Shown here: positions 19,384 to 27,772 of the stretch, piece by piece | Position numbering within the stretch: the stretch's first letter is position 1 | Layout of the letters: each line of letters opens with the position of its first letter | Assembly (NCBI RefSeq): GCF_039543545.1 | Contig: NZ_BAABJY010000001.1 | Coordinates: 124,001-188,000, forward strand | Reading direction: 5' to 3' | Length of the DNA stretch: 64,000 nucleotides | Origin: Luteimonas vadosa | Lineage (GTDB): Bacteria; Pseudomonadota; Gammaproteobacteria; Xanthomonadales; Xanthomonadaceae | The notes under the pieces: generated by a model | Databases searched by the model: none | What the model was told of the DNA's origin: nothing | Seen by the model: only the letters and a program-made list of their open reading frames with translations | Program-made: the position numbers and the translations under genes

Positions 19384-19806
19384 ATGCCGCGCGCCGACTT
19401 CTACCTGATCGCCAAGCCGAGGTTCCGCGACGAGCCACTGCGCCTGGTGTGCGAACTGGTGCGCAAGGCCTACGAGGCCGGGCTGTGGACCCTGGTGCTG
19501 GCGCGGGACCGGGCGCAGGCGGAGGCGCTGGACGACCTGTTGTGGGACATGGGCGAGGACGCCTACATCCCGCACCAGGTCGCCGGCGACGAAGAGGACG
19601 ACCTGACCCCGGTGGTCATCGCGCCGCCCGAGTTCGACGCCCCGCTGCGGCCGCTGGTGGTCAACCTGCGCGATGCGCCGGTCGACGGCGCCTTCGAGCG
19701 CGTGCTGGAAGTGGTGCCGGCCGAGGAAGGCGCCCGTGGGCCGGTGCGCGAACGCTGGAAGCATTACCAGGCGCGCGGGCTCGACCTGAAAAAGCATGAC
19801 ATGTGA
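19384..19806 (+). CDS. holC: DNA polymerase III chi subunit HolC
   Basis: Clamp-loader accessory subunit that connects the polymerase to SSB through psi/chi. The 140-residue product starts MPRADFYLIAKPRFRDEPLR and has the family features LVCELVRKAYEAG, a glutaminase-like fold without active-site residues, and LVVNLRDAP near the middle. It sits between pepA and valS as in Escherichia coli and Pseudomonas. Its end lies 31 bases before the valS start. Confidence 0.93.
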   Translation: MPRADFYLIAKPRFRDEPLRLVCELVRKAYEAGLWTLVLARDRAQAEALDDLLWDMGEDAYIPHQVAGDEEDDLTPVVIAPPEFDAPLRPLVVNLRDAPVDGAFERVLEVVPAEEGARGPVRERWKHYQARGLDLKKHDM

Positions 19807-19837
19807 GCACACCGGGCAGCCGGAACGGATCGACACG

Positions 19838-22708
19838 ATGAACGAAACCATCGCCACCGGATACGACCCGAAGGCCTTCGAGTCGCGCCTGTACGCCGAC
19901 TGGGAATCCAGCGGCGCCTTCGCGCCCGGCGGCGACGGTCCTGCGTATTCGATCCTGCTGCCGCCGCCCAACGTCACCGGCACCCTGCACATGGGCCACG
20001 CGTTCCAGCACACGCTGCAGGACGCGCTCATCCGCTACCACCGCATGCTCGGCCACCGCACGCTGTGGCAGATGGGCAGCGACCACGCCGGGATCGCCAC
20101 CGAGATGGTGGTCGCGCGCAACCTCGCGCTTGAAGGCAATCGGGTAACGCGCGATTCGCTGGGGCGCGAGGGTTTCATCGAAAAGGTCTGGGAGTGGAAG
20201 CGCCAGTCGGGCGACACCATCAAACGGCAGATGCGGCGGCTCGGCACCTCGGGCGACTGGACGCGCAGCGTGTTCACCATGGATCCGATCGCGTCGCAGG
20301 CGGTGGTCGAGGCCTTCGTGCGGATGCACGAGGCCGGCTTGGTCTATCGCGGGCAGCGCCTGGTCAACTGGGATCCCGTGCTCAAGACCGCGATCTCCGA
20401 CCTGGAGGTGGTCAACGAGGAGGAGGACGGCTTCCTTTGGTCGATCCGCTACCCGCTCGCCGGCGGCGCGACCTACGAGCACGTCGAGCGAGACGCGGAC
20501 GGCCATGAAACCCTGCGCGAGACGCGCGACTACGTGGTGGTGGCGACCACGCGCCCGGAAACCATGCTCGGCGACACGGCCGTGATGGTGCACCCCGATG
20601 ACCCGCGCTACGCCGGGCTGGTCGGCAACTCGGTCGCCTTGCCGCTATCGGGGCGCGAGATCCCGGTCATCGCCGACGCCTACGTCGACCGCGCGTTCGG
20701 CACCGGCATCGTCAAGGTGACGCCGGCGCACGACTTCAACGATTACGCGGTCGGCCAGCGGCACGACTTGCCGCTGATCAACATCTTCACCCCCGATGCC
20801 GCCATCAACGACGACGCGCCGGAACAGTACCGCGGACTGGACCGGTTCGACGCGCGCAAGGCCGTGCTCGCCGACCTGGAAGCCGCCGGCCTGCTGGTCG
20901 AGATCCTGCCCCACAAGCTGCAGGTTCCACGCGGCGACCGCAGCGGCCAGGCGATCGAGCCCTACCTGACCGACCAGTGGTTCGTGAAGATGGACGGGCT
21001 CGCCGAGCGCGGCCTCGAGATCGTCGAGTCGGGTGACGTGCGCTTCGTGCCGCCGAACTGGATCAACACCTACCGCCACTGGATGGAGAACATCCAGGAC
21101 TGGTGCATCAGCCGCCAGCTGTGGTGGGGGCACCGGATCCCGGCGTGGTACGACGCGGGCGGGACCGCCTACGTCGGCCGCGACGAAGCGGAGGTGCGCG
21201 AGAAGCACGGGCTGGGCGCGGAGGTCGTACTGACGCAGGACAGCGACGTCCTCGAGACCTGGTTCTCCTCCGGCCTCTGGCCGATCAGCACGATGGGCTG
21301 GCCGGATGCGGACGCGATGCGCGAACGCGGCTTCGGCGACTTCGTGCCGTCCAGCGTGCTGGTCACCGGATTCGACATCATCTTCTTCTGGGTGGCGCGG
21401 ATGATCGTGATGACCGACCACCTGGTCGGCGAGGTGCCGTTCAAGGACGTCTACATCACCGGTCTGGTCCGCGACAAGGACGGGCAGAAGATGTCCAAGT
21501 CCAAGGGCAACATCCTGGACCCGCTGGACATCATCGACGGCATCGCCCTCGACGACCTGGTCGCCAAGCGCACCACCGGGCTGATGCAACCGAAGATGGC
21601 CGACAAGATCGCCAGGGCCACGCGCAAGGAGTTTCCCGACGGCATCCCCGCTTTCGGCGCCGATGCATTGCGCTTCACGATGGCCGCGCTGGCCGGGCCC
21701 GGCCGAGACATCAAGTTCGACCTCGCCCGGGCCGAAGGCTACAAGAACTTCTGCAACAAGCTCTGGAACGCAACGCGTTTCGTGCTGATGAACACGGAAG
21801 GCTTCTCCGCGCCAACTGCCGGCGATCCCGCCGCCAACGACGCGAACGGCCTCGACCTGCCTGCAGCGGCCACCGACGCCGAGAAGTGGATCCTCGCCCG
21901 GCTGGCCAATGCCAGTGCGGAGGCCGAGGCGCATTTCGCCAGCTATCGCTTCGACCTGTTGTCGCAGGCGCTGTACGAGTTCGCCTGGAACGAGTTTTGC
22001 GACTGGTTCGTCGAGCTCGCCAAGCCCGCGCTCAACGGCGGCGACCAGGCGGCCGCCGACGGCACGCGCCACACCCTGCTGTTCGTGCTCGAGCGCCTGC
22101 TTCGCCTGCTGCACCCGCTGGTGCCGTTCGTCACCGAGGAACTGTGGCGCCAAGTGGCGCCGCGCCTGGGCATCGATGCGCCCACGATCATGTTGCAAGC
22201 CTATCCGCGCGCGGACGATTTTGACGCGGCCCGTTTTGCGCGCGCCGAGGCCGACGTCGAATGGCTCAAGCAGATGGTGTCGGCCCTGCGGCGCATCCGC
22301 GGCGAACTGGGCGTGCCGCCGTCGAAGCAGGTCGGCCTGCTGCTGCAGGGCGGCACCGACGACGACGCCGCGCGCATCCAGCGCTTCGGCGCGCAGCTCC
22401 GCTTCCTCAACCGCGTGGCCGCCATCGACACGCTAACCGGCGAGCCGCCGCCCGCGGCCTCGGCGCTGGTCGGCACGCTCCAGTTGTACGTTCCGCTGGA
22501 AGGGCTGGTCGACCTCGATGCCGAGCGCGCACGCCTGGACAAGGAACTCCGGCGCGTCGAAGGCGAACTCGCCAAGTCCCGCGGCAAGCTCGCCAGCGAG
22601 ACCTTCGTGCAGAACGCCCCGGCCGCCGTGGTCGAGCAGGAGCGCACGCGCCTGGCCGACTGGACCACGCAGCGCGACGCCATCGCCGCACAGCGCGCAC
22701 GGTTGTAA
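19838..22708 (+). CDS. valS: Valyl-tRNA synthetase ValS
   Basis: Charges tRNA-Val with valine and edits mischarged threonine. The 956-residue class I enzyme has the HIGH motif as PPNVTGTLHMGHAFQ (residues about 43-57), the connective CP1 editing domain (about 190-420, with TTRPETMLGDTAV), the KMSKS motif as DGQKMSKSKGN (about 550), the anticodon-binding domain and a C-terminal coiled-coil arm (about 890-956). ATG 19838 gives the usual N-terminus; the open frame extends 14 codons upstream into the end of holC, but these are not conserved-looking. Confidence 0.98.
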   Translation: MNETIATGYDPKAFESRLYADWESSGAFAPGGDGPAYSILLPPPNVTGTLHMGHAFQHTLQDALIRYHRMLGHRTLWQMGSDHAGIATEMVVARNLALEGNRVTRDSLGREGFIEKVWEWKRQSGDTIKRQMRRLGTSGDWTRSVFTMDPIASQAVVEAFVRMHEAGLVYRGQRLVNWDPVLKTAISDLEVVNEEEDGFLWSIRYPLAGGATYEHVERDADGHETLRETRDYVVVATTRPETMLGDTAVMVHPDDPRYAGLVGNSVALPLSGREIPVIADAYVDRAFGTGIVKVTPAHDFNDYAVGQRHDLPLINIFTPDAAINDDAPEQYRGLDRFDARKAVLADLEAAGLLVEILPHKLQVPRGDRSGQAIEPYLTDQWFVKMDGLAERGLEIVESGDVRFVPPNWINTYRHWMENIQDWCISRQLWWGHRIPAWYDAGGTAYVGRDEAEVREKHGLGAEVVLTQDSDVLETWFSSGLWPISTMGWPDADAMRERGFGDFVPSSVLVTGFDIIFFWVARMIVMTDHLVGEVPFKDVYITGLVRDKDGQKMSKSKGNILDPLDIIDGIALDDLVAKRTTGLMQPKMADKIARATRKEFPDGIPAFGADALRFTMAALAGPGRDIKFDLARAEGYKNFCNKLWNATRFVLMNTEGFSAPTAGDPAANDANGLDLPAAATDAEKWILARLANASAEAEAHFASYRFDLLSQALYEFAWNEFCDWFVELAKPALNGGDQAAADGTRHTLLFVLERLLRLLHPLVPFVTEELWRQVAPRLGIDAPTIMLQAYPRADDFDAARFARAEADVEWLKQMVSALRRIRGELGVPPSKQVGLLLQGGTDDDAARIQRFGAQLRFLNRVAAIDTLTGEPPPAASALVGTLQLYVPLEGLVDLDAERARLDKELRRVEGELAKSRGKLASETFVQNAPAAVVEQERTRLADWTTQRDAIAAQRARL

Positions 22709-22878
22709 GCCCCCTGCGAAAGCGCCTGCCGCGGACTGCGCGGGCCGCATCGGGCTGGATCGCCCGCGCGCGCCGAAGCGCCTCCTCGTCCGGGTGCGGG
22801 CGCAGAGCGGAGACCGGCACGGGGTGGGCGCTCCCGAGCCTTCCACCGGGCCGGCGATCCGTCGCCACGGATCGATGG

Positions 22879-23364
22879 CTAGGGATCGAGCAGTTCCTGG
22901 GCCATCACGATCGCGTCCTCGCGCCCGCCTTGGGCAGGGTAGTAGCGCGGCCGGCGGCCGATCTCGTTGAACCCCTCGTCGTGGTACAGCGCGATGGCCG
23001 CCGGGTTGGACGGCCTGACCTCCAGGTACAGCCGCTGCGCGCCCTGGGCGCGGGCGATCCGCATGAGGTCGCGCACCAGGCGGCGGCCATGGCCTTCGCC
23101 CTGCCGCCGGGGTTCGATGCAGACGTTGAGCAGGTGGGCCTCCCCCGCCGCCACGCTCAGGACGCCGTAGCCGATGAGCCGATCGCCCTCGCCCAGCACC
23201 CAGGCCGGATAGCCGGCCTGCAGGCAGTCGCGGAAGATTCCATGGGTCCACGGGAACGGGTACGCGCGCCGCTCGATCTCCATCACCACGTCCAGGTCCG
23301 CTTCGCGCATCCGCCGCAGGGTCGCGGGCAGGCCCGCGGCGGCTTCGGACGTGACCGCGCTCAT
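22879..23364 (-). CDS. rimI: Ribosomal protein S18-alanine N-acetyltransferase RimI
   Basis: GNAT acetyltransferase that modifies the N-terminal alanine of ribosomal protein S18. The 161-residue product shows the GNAT core: an N-terminal MREADLDVVMEIERRAYPFP, the acetyl-CoA loop CIEPRRQGEGHGRRLV (R/Q-x-x-G-x-G/A type) and the conserved EVRPSNPAAIALYHDEGF. It is the third gene of a pssA-unknown-rimI transcription unit and ends convergently with valS. The 170-base gap to valS holds an 8-bp GC-rich hairpin (22738-22745 with 22762-22769) without a T-run. Confidence 0.92.
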   Translation of the reverse strand: MSAVTSEAAAGLPATLRRMREADLDVVMEIERRAYPFPWTHGIFRDCLQAGYPAWVLGEGDRLIGYGVLSVAAGEAHLLNVCIEPRRQGEGHGRRLVRDLMRIARAQGAQRLYLEVRPSNPAAIALYHDEGFNEIGRRPRYYPAQGGREDAIVMAQELLDP

Positions 23365-23381
23365 CGCGCCGCCTCCCGGGC

Positions 23382-23639
23382 CTAGCGTCCGGCCCGCAGC
23401 GCGCGCAACCGCGGCCACAGCGCTCGCTTGGCCGCGGGATCGCCGCGCAGGCGGGAGGTCGGCGGCCAGTCGCGCACGATCGCCTGGACCACGGCGTCGT
23501 CGCCGGTCCGCGACGCCGCCCGCAACAGGGCGCGCAGCAAGGGGTCGTCCGGGATCCGGGGCTGCTCGGGGTCGGTCCGGCAATAGAGCGTGTGCCCCAG
23601 CGCCTCGAGCACCTCGCGCTGCACGGCGTCCCAGGTCAT
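23382..23639 (-). CDS. Small uncharacterised protein between pssA and rimI
   Basis: An 85-residue, basic, probably cytoplasmic protein (starts MTWDAVQREVLEALGHTLYC). The ATG overlaps the pssA stop codon (ATGA) and the stop lies 17 bases before rimI, so it is translated in an operon. Features are a Trp/Leu-rich start, RIPDDPLLRALLRAASRTG and an arginine-rich end LWPRLRALRAG. There is no signal peptide or recognisable motif. I do not know its function; the coupled position argues that it is a real gene. Confidence 0.72.
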   Translation of the reverse strand: MTWDAVQREVLEALGHTLYCRTDPEQPRIPDDPLLRALLRAASRTGDDAVVQAIVRDWPPTSRLRGDPAAKRALWPRLRALRAGR

Positions 23640-24406
23640 GGAACGGCTGCCTTCGCCGTCGCGCGGCGTCGCCAGAGCCACTGCACGGGTCCGGACAGGG
23701 CATAGAGCACCGACACGACGAGCAGGGTGATCGGCGGGTCGATCCAGAGCGCGATCAGCGCCGCCAGCGCGACCAGCAGTGCCACGAACGGAACACGGTC
23801 GGCCTTGGGCCCGCGCCCGCCCTTGAAGCTGCTGTAGCGGATGCGGCTGACCATCAGCGAGCCGGCGACGACGGTGAGCGCCAGCGCGCCATAGCGCAGC
23901 TCCTCGCCCGAAAACCCCAGGCTGTCGGCGGTCCACACGGCGCTTGCCATCAATCCCGCCGCCGCCGGGCTGGCCAGCCCGATGAACCAGCGCTTGTCGA
24001 CCTGCGCCACCTGGCTGTTGAAGCGCGCGAGCCGCAGCGCTGCGCACGCCGCGTACAGGAATGCCGCCAGCCAGCCGACCTTGCCCAGGGTGGTGCCGTC
24101 GAACTTCATCGACATCAGCGCCCAGTGGTACATGACCAGCGCCGGCGCCATGCCGAAGCTGACCAGGTCGGCCAGCGAGTCGTATTGCACGCCGAACTCG
24201 GTCTGGGTGTTGGTCAGCCGCGCCACGCGGCCGTCGAGTCCGTCGAGGATGCCGGCCACGAAGATCGCGATGCAGGCGGCACCGAAACGCCCCTGCGAGG
24301 CCGCGATGATGGCGAAGAACCCGGCGAACAGCCCGCCGGTGGTGAACAGGTTGGGTAGCAGGTAGATGCCGCGGCCACGGGGCGGCGGGAGCGGGTCGTC
24401 GTCCAT
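23636..24406 (-). CDS. pssA: CDP-diacylglycerol-serine O-phosphatidyltransferase PssA (membrane type)
   Basis: Makes phosphatidylserine, the precursor of phosphatidylethanolamine, from CDP-diacylglycerol and serine. The 256-residue integral membrane protein has the CDP-alcohol phosphotransferase motif DGLDGRVARLTNTQTEFG followed by QYDSLADLVSFG, with the four spaced aspartates, and about seven membrane segments. It is the integral-membrane form (Bacillus-like), not the phospholipase-D-like enzyme of Escherichia coli. A TACACT hexamer lies six bases before the ATG with no ribosome binding site, suggesting a leaderless message. Confidence 0.92.
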   Translation of the reverse strand: MDDDPLPPPRGRGIYLLPNLFTTGGLFAGFFAIIAASQGRFGAACIAIFVAGILDGLDGRVARLTNTQTEFGVQYDSLADLVSFGMAPALVMYHWALMSMKFDGTTLGKVGWLAAFLYAACAALRLARFNSQVAQVDKRWFIGLASPAAAGLMASAVWTADSLGFSGEELRYGALALTVVAGSLMVSRIRYSSFKGGRGPKADRVPFVALLVALAALIALWIDPPITLLVVSVLYALSGPVQWLWRRRATAKAAVP

Positions 24407-24412
24407 GGCGGC

Positions 24413-24418
24413 AGTGTA
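24413..24418 (-). promoter_or_regulatory. -10-like box immediately before pssA, possible leaderless start
   Basis: TACACT on the minus strand, then six bases (GCCGCC), then the pssA ATG. Same spacing as xerD, the RDD gene and alkB. Confidence 0.45.
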
Positions 24419-24554
24419 TCCGCTCGCCGTTCGGCGAGGCGGAGGGGCCCGCCGCCCCGGATCGCGCGCCCGTTCATGCAGTGGCGCTTGCGCCTGCATT
24501 AGGGTGGTGCTGCAATCCCCTTCGTTTCCAAGCCGCCGCAGGCAGGAGTCCCGC

Positions 24555-24959
24555 ATGCACCGTTTCGTCCTTCTCCCCGCCCTGGGATGCCTGTGCCTGG
24601 CCATGTCCGTCGCCCACGCGCAGGAAACCGCGCGCGAGGTCTACCAGTGGAAGGACGCCAAGGGCGTGACCCACTATTCGCAGACGCCGCCGGCCAAGGG
24701 CAGCTACCAGCAGCGGTCGATCAGGCAGACCGGGGTGGCCGCGCCGACCACCACGGCGGCCGCAGAGGCCGCGACGGCCGTCGAGAATCCGCAGTGCGTG
24801 GTGGCCAAGCGGAACATCGCCGCACTGGACAGCGACCGGCCCGTGGGCCAGGACGCCGACGGCGACGGCCAGCCGGACACGACGATGACCGATGCCCAGC
24901 GTGCCTCGCAACGAACGCTCGCCGAAGCTGCGGTCAAGGCCTACTGCACCACGCCCTGA
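24555..24959 (+). CDS. Exported DUF4124-domain protein
   Basis: A 134-residue periplasmic protein. The signal peptide is MHRFVLLPALGCLCLAMSVA (cleavage near AHA-QET). The mature start REVYQWKDAKGVTHYSQTPP is the DUF4124 signature, a short beta domain common in xanthomonads and pseudomonads with unknown function. An Ala/Thr-rich linker follows, then NPQCVVAKRNIAALDSD, a DxDxDG-like loop GQDADGDGQPD that could bind calcium, and a C-terminal cysteine. GCAGGAG lies before the ATG. It is followed 33 bases later by a second DUF4124 gene. Confidence 0.85.
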   Translation: MHRFVLLPALGCLCLAMSVAHAQETAREVYQWKDAKGVTHYSQTPPAKGSYQQRSIRQTGVAAPTTTAAAEAATAVENPQCVVAKRNIAALDSDRPVGQDADGDGQPDTTMTDAQRASQRTLAEAAVKAYCTTP

Positions 24960-24992
24960 CCCGCTCGCGATGCGCAGGACCAGGACCATGGC

Positions 24993-25271
24993 ATGCGCCT
25001 GAGCTGGGCGATCGCGGCCGGTTTGGCCTTGGGCATCGCCATCGCCTGGTGGCTGTCCCGCGACCCGCCGGAGGTGGTGGAGGCCCGGCAGGCGCGCGCC
25101 GAGCAGGCAGCGGCCGAGCGCGCCGAGGCGGCGCGTCCGGTGCTTTACCGCTGGACCGATGCCAATGGCGTGGTGCAGGTGACCCAGGAGCCTCCGCCCG
25201 GGGGCCGTCGCTACGAAACGGTGGACATCGAACCGCGCGATGGCATCGAGGTGCACGGCACGCGCCGCTGA
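24993..25271 (+). CDS. Membrane-anchored DUF4124-domain protein
   Basis: A 92-residue protein with one N-terminal membrane segment (WAIAAGLALGIAIAWWLS), an Ala/Glu/Arg-rich helical linker and a C-terminal DUF4124 unit VLYRWTDANGVVQVTQEPP. It is likely anchored in the inner membrane with the domain in the periplasm. It is paired with the preceding DUF4124 gene and precedes proS by 73 bases. Function unknown. Confidence 0.8.
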   Translation: MRLSWAIAAGLALGIAIAWWLSRDPPEVVEARQARAEQAAAERAEAARPVLYRWTDANGVVQVTQEPPPGGRRYETVDIEPRDGIEVHGTRR

Positions 25272-25344
25272 GCGTCCGGCCACGGCCGGCCCGCCGCGTG
25301 CTGCATGGCACAATGCCCGGCCCCGTCGTGATGAAGCCGCCCCG

Positions 25345-27042
25345 ATGCGCCTGTCGCAGTTCCACCTGCATACCGAGAAGGAAACGCCCGCCGAGGCCGA
25401 GCTGGCCAGCCACCGGCTGATGCTCAAGTCCGGCATGGTGCGCAAGCTCGCCGCCGGCATCTACACCTGGTCGCCATTGGGGCTGCGCGTGCTGCGCAAG
25501 GTCGAGGCCATCGTCCGCGAGGAAATGGACGCCGCCGGCGCGATCGAGTTGCTGATGCCCTCGATCCAGCCGCGGGAGCTGTGGGACGAAACCGGGCGCT
25601 GGCAGAAGTTCGGCGGGCAGCTGCTCAAGCTGCGCGACCGCAAGGAGGCCGAGTACGCCTACGGCCCGACCCACGAAGAGGTCATCACCGACTTCGCGCG
25701 CAACGAACTGGCCAGCTACAAGCAACTGCCGGTGACCTTCTACCAGATCCAGACCAAGTTCCGCGACGAGATCCGGCCGCGGTTCGGCATCATGCGCGCG
25801 CGCGAATTCCTGATGAAGGACGCCTACTCGTTCGACGTCGACGACGCCGGCCTGGAGCGCGCCTACCACGCGATGCGGGATGCCTACAGCCGCATCTTCA
25901 CCCGGCTGGGGCTGGAGTTCCGCGCGGTCCAGGCCGACTCGGGCGCCATCGGCGGCGATACTTCGCAAGAATTCCATGTCCTGGCCGACTCCGGCGAGGA
26001 TGCGATCGCGTTCTCCAATGGCTCCGAATACGCCGCCAACGTCGAAACCGCCCGGGCGGCGGACCCCGGCCCGCGTCCGGCGCCGTCGGAGGACATGCGC
26101 AAGGTGGAGACGCCGACGCAGAAGACCTGCGAAGCTGTCGCCGCGCTGATGGGCATCCCCCTGGCGCGCACGGTGAAGTCGATCGCGCTGGTCGGCGGCG
26201 ACGAGCGCTTCACGCTGGCGCTGGTGCGCGGCGACCACGCGGTCAACGAGATCAAGCTCGCCAAGCTCGACGGCATGGCCGGATACCGGCCGGCCACCGA
26301 AGCCGAGATCCGCGCGCACCTGGGCAGCGAACCGGGTTTCCTCGGCCCGCTCCACGCGAAGCAACCGATCCGCGTGCTCGCCGACCGCGAGGTCGCGGCG
26401 ATGGCGGACATGGTGGTCGGCGCCAACGAGGCCGGCTTCCACCTCGCCGGCGTCAACTGGGGCCGCGACCTTCCCGAGCCCGATCTCGTCGCCGACATCC
26501 GCAACGTGGTCGACGGCGACCGCGCCGCCGATGGTGGCACCCTGCGCATCGTGCGCGGCATCGAGGTCGGCCACGTGTTCCAGCTCGGCCGCCAGTACGC
26601 CGAGGCGATGGGCTGCAAGGTGCTCGACGACAGCGGCAAGGCCGTCGTGCCGACCATGGGCTGCTACGGCATCGGCGTGTCGCGCATCGTCGCCGCGGCC
26701 ATCGAACAGAACTTCGACGAGGCCGGCATCCTCTGGCCGGAAGCGATGGCGCCCTGGCGCGTGGCGGTGTGCGTGATCAACCCGAAGAAGGACGCGGCCG
26801 TCGTCGAGGCCGCCGAGGCGCTGTACCAGGAACTGCGCGAGGCCGGCATCGAGGTCGTGCTCGACGATCGCGGCCTGCGCCCCGGCGCGATGTTCGCGGA
26901 CATGGAGCTGATCGGCATTCCCCATCGCGTCGTGGTCTCCCCGCGCGGGCTGGAAGGCGGCACGTTCGAATATCGCGCGCGCACCGCGAGCGAAGCCGAG
27001 CACCTCGACCACCAGGCGCTCATGTCGCGACTGCGCGGTTGA
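25345..27042 (+). CDS. proS: Prolyl-tRNA synthetase ProS (bacterial type)
   Basis: Charges tRNA-Pro. The 565-residue class II enzyme starts MRLSQFHLHTEKETPAEAEL and has motif 1 around residues 40-75, motif 2 around DEIRPRFGIMRAREFLMKD and motif 3 near GCYGIGVSRIVAAAIEQN. Between motifs 2 and 3 it has the YbaK-like editing insertion (about 225-405), as expected of bacterial ProS. A C-terminal anticodon-binding domain closes the protein. Base composition is like other core genes. Confidence 0.98.
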   Translation: MRLSQFHLHTEKETPAEAELASHRLMLKSGMVRKLAAGIYTWSPLGLRVLRKVEAIVREEMDAAGAIELLMPSIQPRELWDETGRWQKFGGQLLKLRDRKEAEYAYGPTHEEVITDFARNELASYKQLPVTFYQIQTKFRDEIRPRFGIMRAREFLMKDAYSFDVDDAGLERAYHAMRDAYSRIFTRLGLEFRAVQADSGAIGGDTSQEFHVLADSGEDAIAFSNGSEYAANVETARAADPGPRPAPSEDMRKVETPTQKTCEAVAALMGIPLARTVKSIALVGGDERFTLALVRGDHAVNEIKLAKLDGMAGYRPATEAEIRAHLGSEPGFLGPLHAKQPIRVLADREVAAMADMVVGANEAGFHLAGVNWGRDLPEPDLVADIRNVVDGDRAADGGTLRIVRGIEVGHVFQLGRQYAEAMGCKVLDDSGKAVVPTMGCYGIGVSRIVAAAIEQNFDEAGILWPEAMAPWRVAVCVINPKKDAAVVEAAEALYQELREAGIEVVLDDRGLRPGAMFADMELIGIPHRVVVSPRGLEGGTFEYRARTASEAEHLDHQALMSRLRG

Positions 27043-27117
27043 CGCCTGCGCTTGCATCCGACGGGTTATCTTCCTCCCAGATAGATCCCCGATTAACCCG
27101 TTGGATTATCCCCGGGT

Positions 27118-27147
27118 TTGTTATCCCCCATTTACAACGACTATCAT
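27118..27147 (+). promoter_or_regulatory. Predicted sigma-70 promoter of the H-NS gene
   Basis: TTGTTA at 27118-27123 and TATCAT at 27142-27147, spacing 18, within an unusually AT-rich gap. Three similar GTTATC/ATTATC words (27065-27070, 27105-27110, 27120-27125) precede or overlap it and could be binding sites for autoregulation by the H-NS protein. Confidence 0.5.
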
Positions 27148-27198
27148 CCGTCGACGCGCCACGGATCGGCACCATTCCCAGTGAATACGGAGCCACCG

Positions 27199-27633
27199 AT
27201 GACGATCGACTTGAACGAGCTGTCCACCCGCGAGCTCGACGCCCTGATCACCAAGGCGAAGAAGCGCAAGACCACGTTGAAGAAACGCAAACCCGCGGCA
27301 TCCGTGCGCGCCAGGCTCAGGGCGGCCGCCAAGGCCGAGGGCTACACCATCGATGAACTGTTCGGTGCTACTTCCGTCGCGTCGAAGGCGGGCAAGGCCG
27401 GCAAGTCCACCAAGGGCCGGAAGCTGGGCAAGGTGGCGCCGAAGTACCGCAATCCCGCCAACAAGTCCGAAACCTGGACCGGGCGCGGCAAGCCGCCGCG
27501 ATGGATGGCGCCGTTGCTCGAAAAAGGCAAGAAGCCCGAGGATTTCCTGATCGAGAAGCCGACGGCGACCAAGCCGGCGCGCAAGAAGGCAGCCCGCAGG
27601 AAAAAGGTCGCGAAGAAGAAAGCCGCGAAGTAG
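27199..27633 (+). CDS. H-NS family nucleoid protein with a lysine-rich tail
   Basis: A 144-residue DNA-binding protein that organises and silences AT-rich DNA. The N-terminal helix (LNELSTRELDALITKAKKRK) would dimerise. The DNA-binding domain is KYRNPANKSETWTGRGKPPRWM (residues about 88-109), matching the H-NS consensus with the GRG hook that reads the AT minor groove. The C-terminal tail (KPARKKAARRKKVAKKKAAK) is histone H1-like. The oligomerisation region is short compared with Escherichia coli H-NS. The AT-rich promoter just upstream suggests autoregulation. It is a xanthomonad-type H-NS rather than a direct hns orthologue, so no symbol is given. Confidence 0.92.
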   Translation: MTIDLNELSTRELDALITKAKKRKTTLKKRKPAASVRARLRAAAKAEGYTIDELFGATSVASKAGKAGKSTKGRKLGKVAPKYRNPANKSETWTGRGKPPRWMAPLLEKGKKPEDFLIEKPTATKPARKKAARRKKVAKKKAAK

Positions 27634-27654
27634 CCAGGCATGTTTGTGCCACGG

Positions 27655-27680
27655 AATGCCGGCTTCGCGCCGGCATTTTC
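27655..27680 (+). terminator. Rho-independent terminator of the H-NS gene
   Basis: AATGCCGGC at 27655-27663 pairs with GCCGGCATT at 27669-27677 around a TTCGC loop and runs into TTTTC. It begins 22 bases after the stop codon. Confidence 0.8.
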
Positions 27681-27772
27681 GTTGGCAGCATGCAGCTTGT
27701 CGCGTTGCCCGGCGGACATCCGACCGACCCCGTGCGAGATGGCGCCGCTGGGCCTCGTGCCCGTCGCCGGCG

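Noticed and set aside
22709..22878. The valS-rimI gap as a small RNA gene
   Set aside because: Only a GC-rich 8-bp hairpin is present, with no T-run or promoter; it is more likely a simple convergent spacer.
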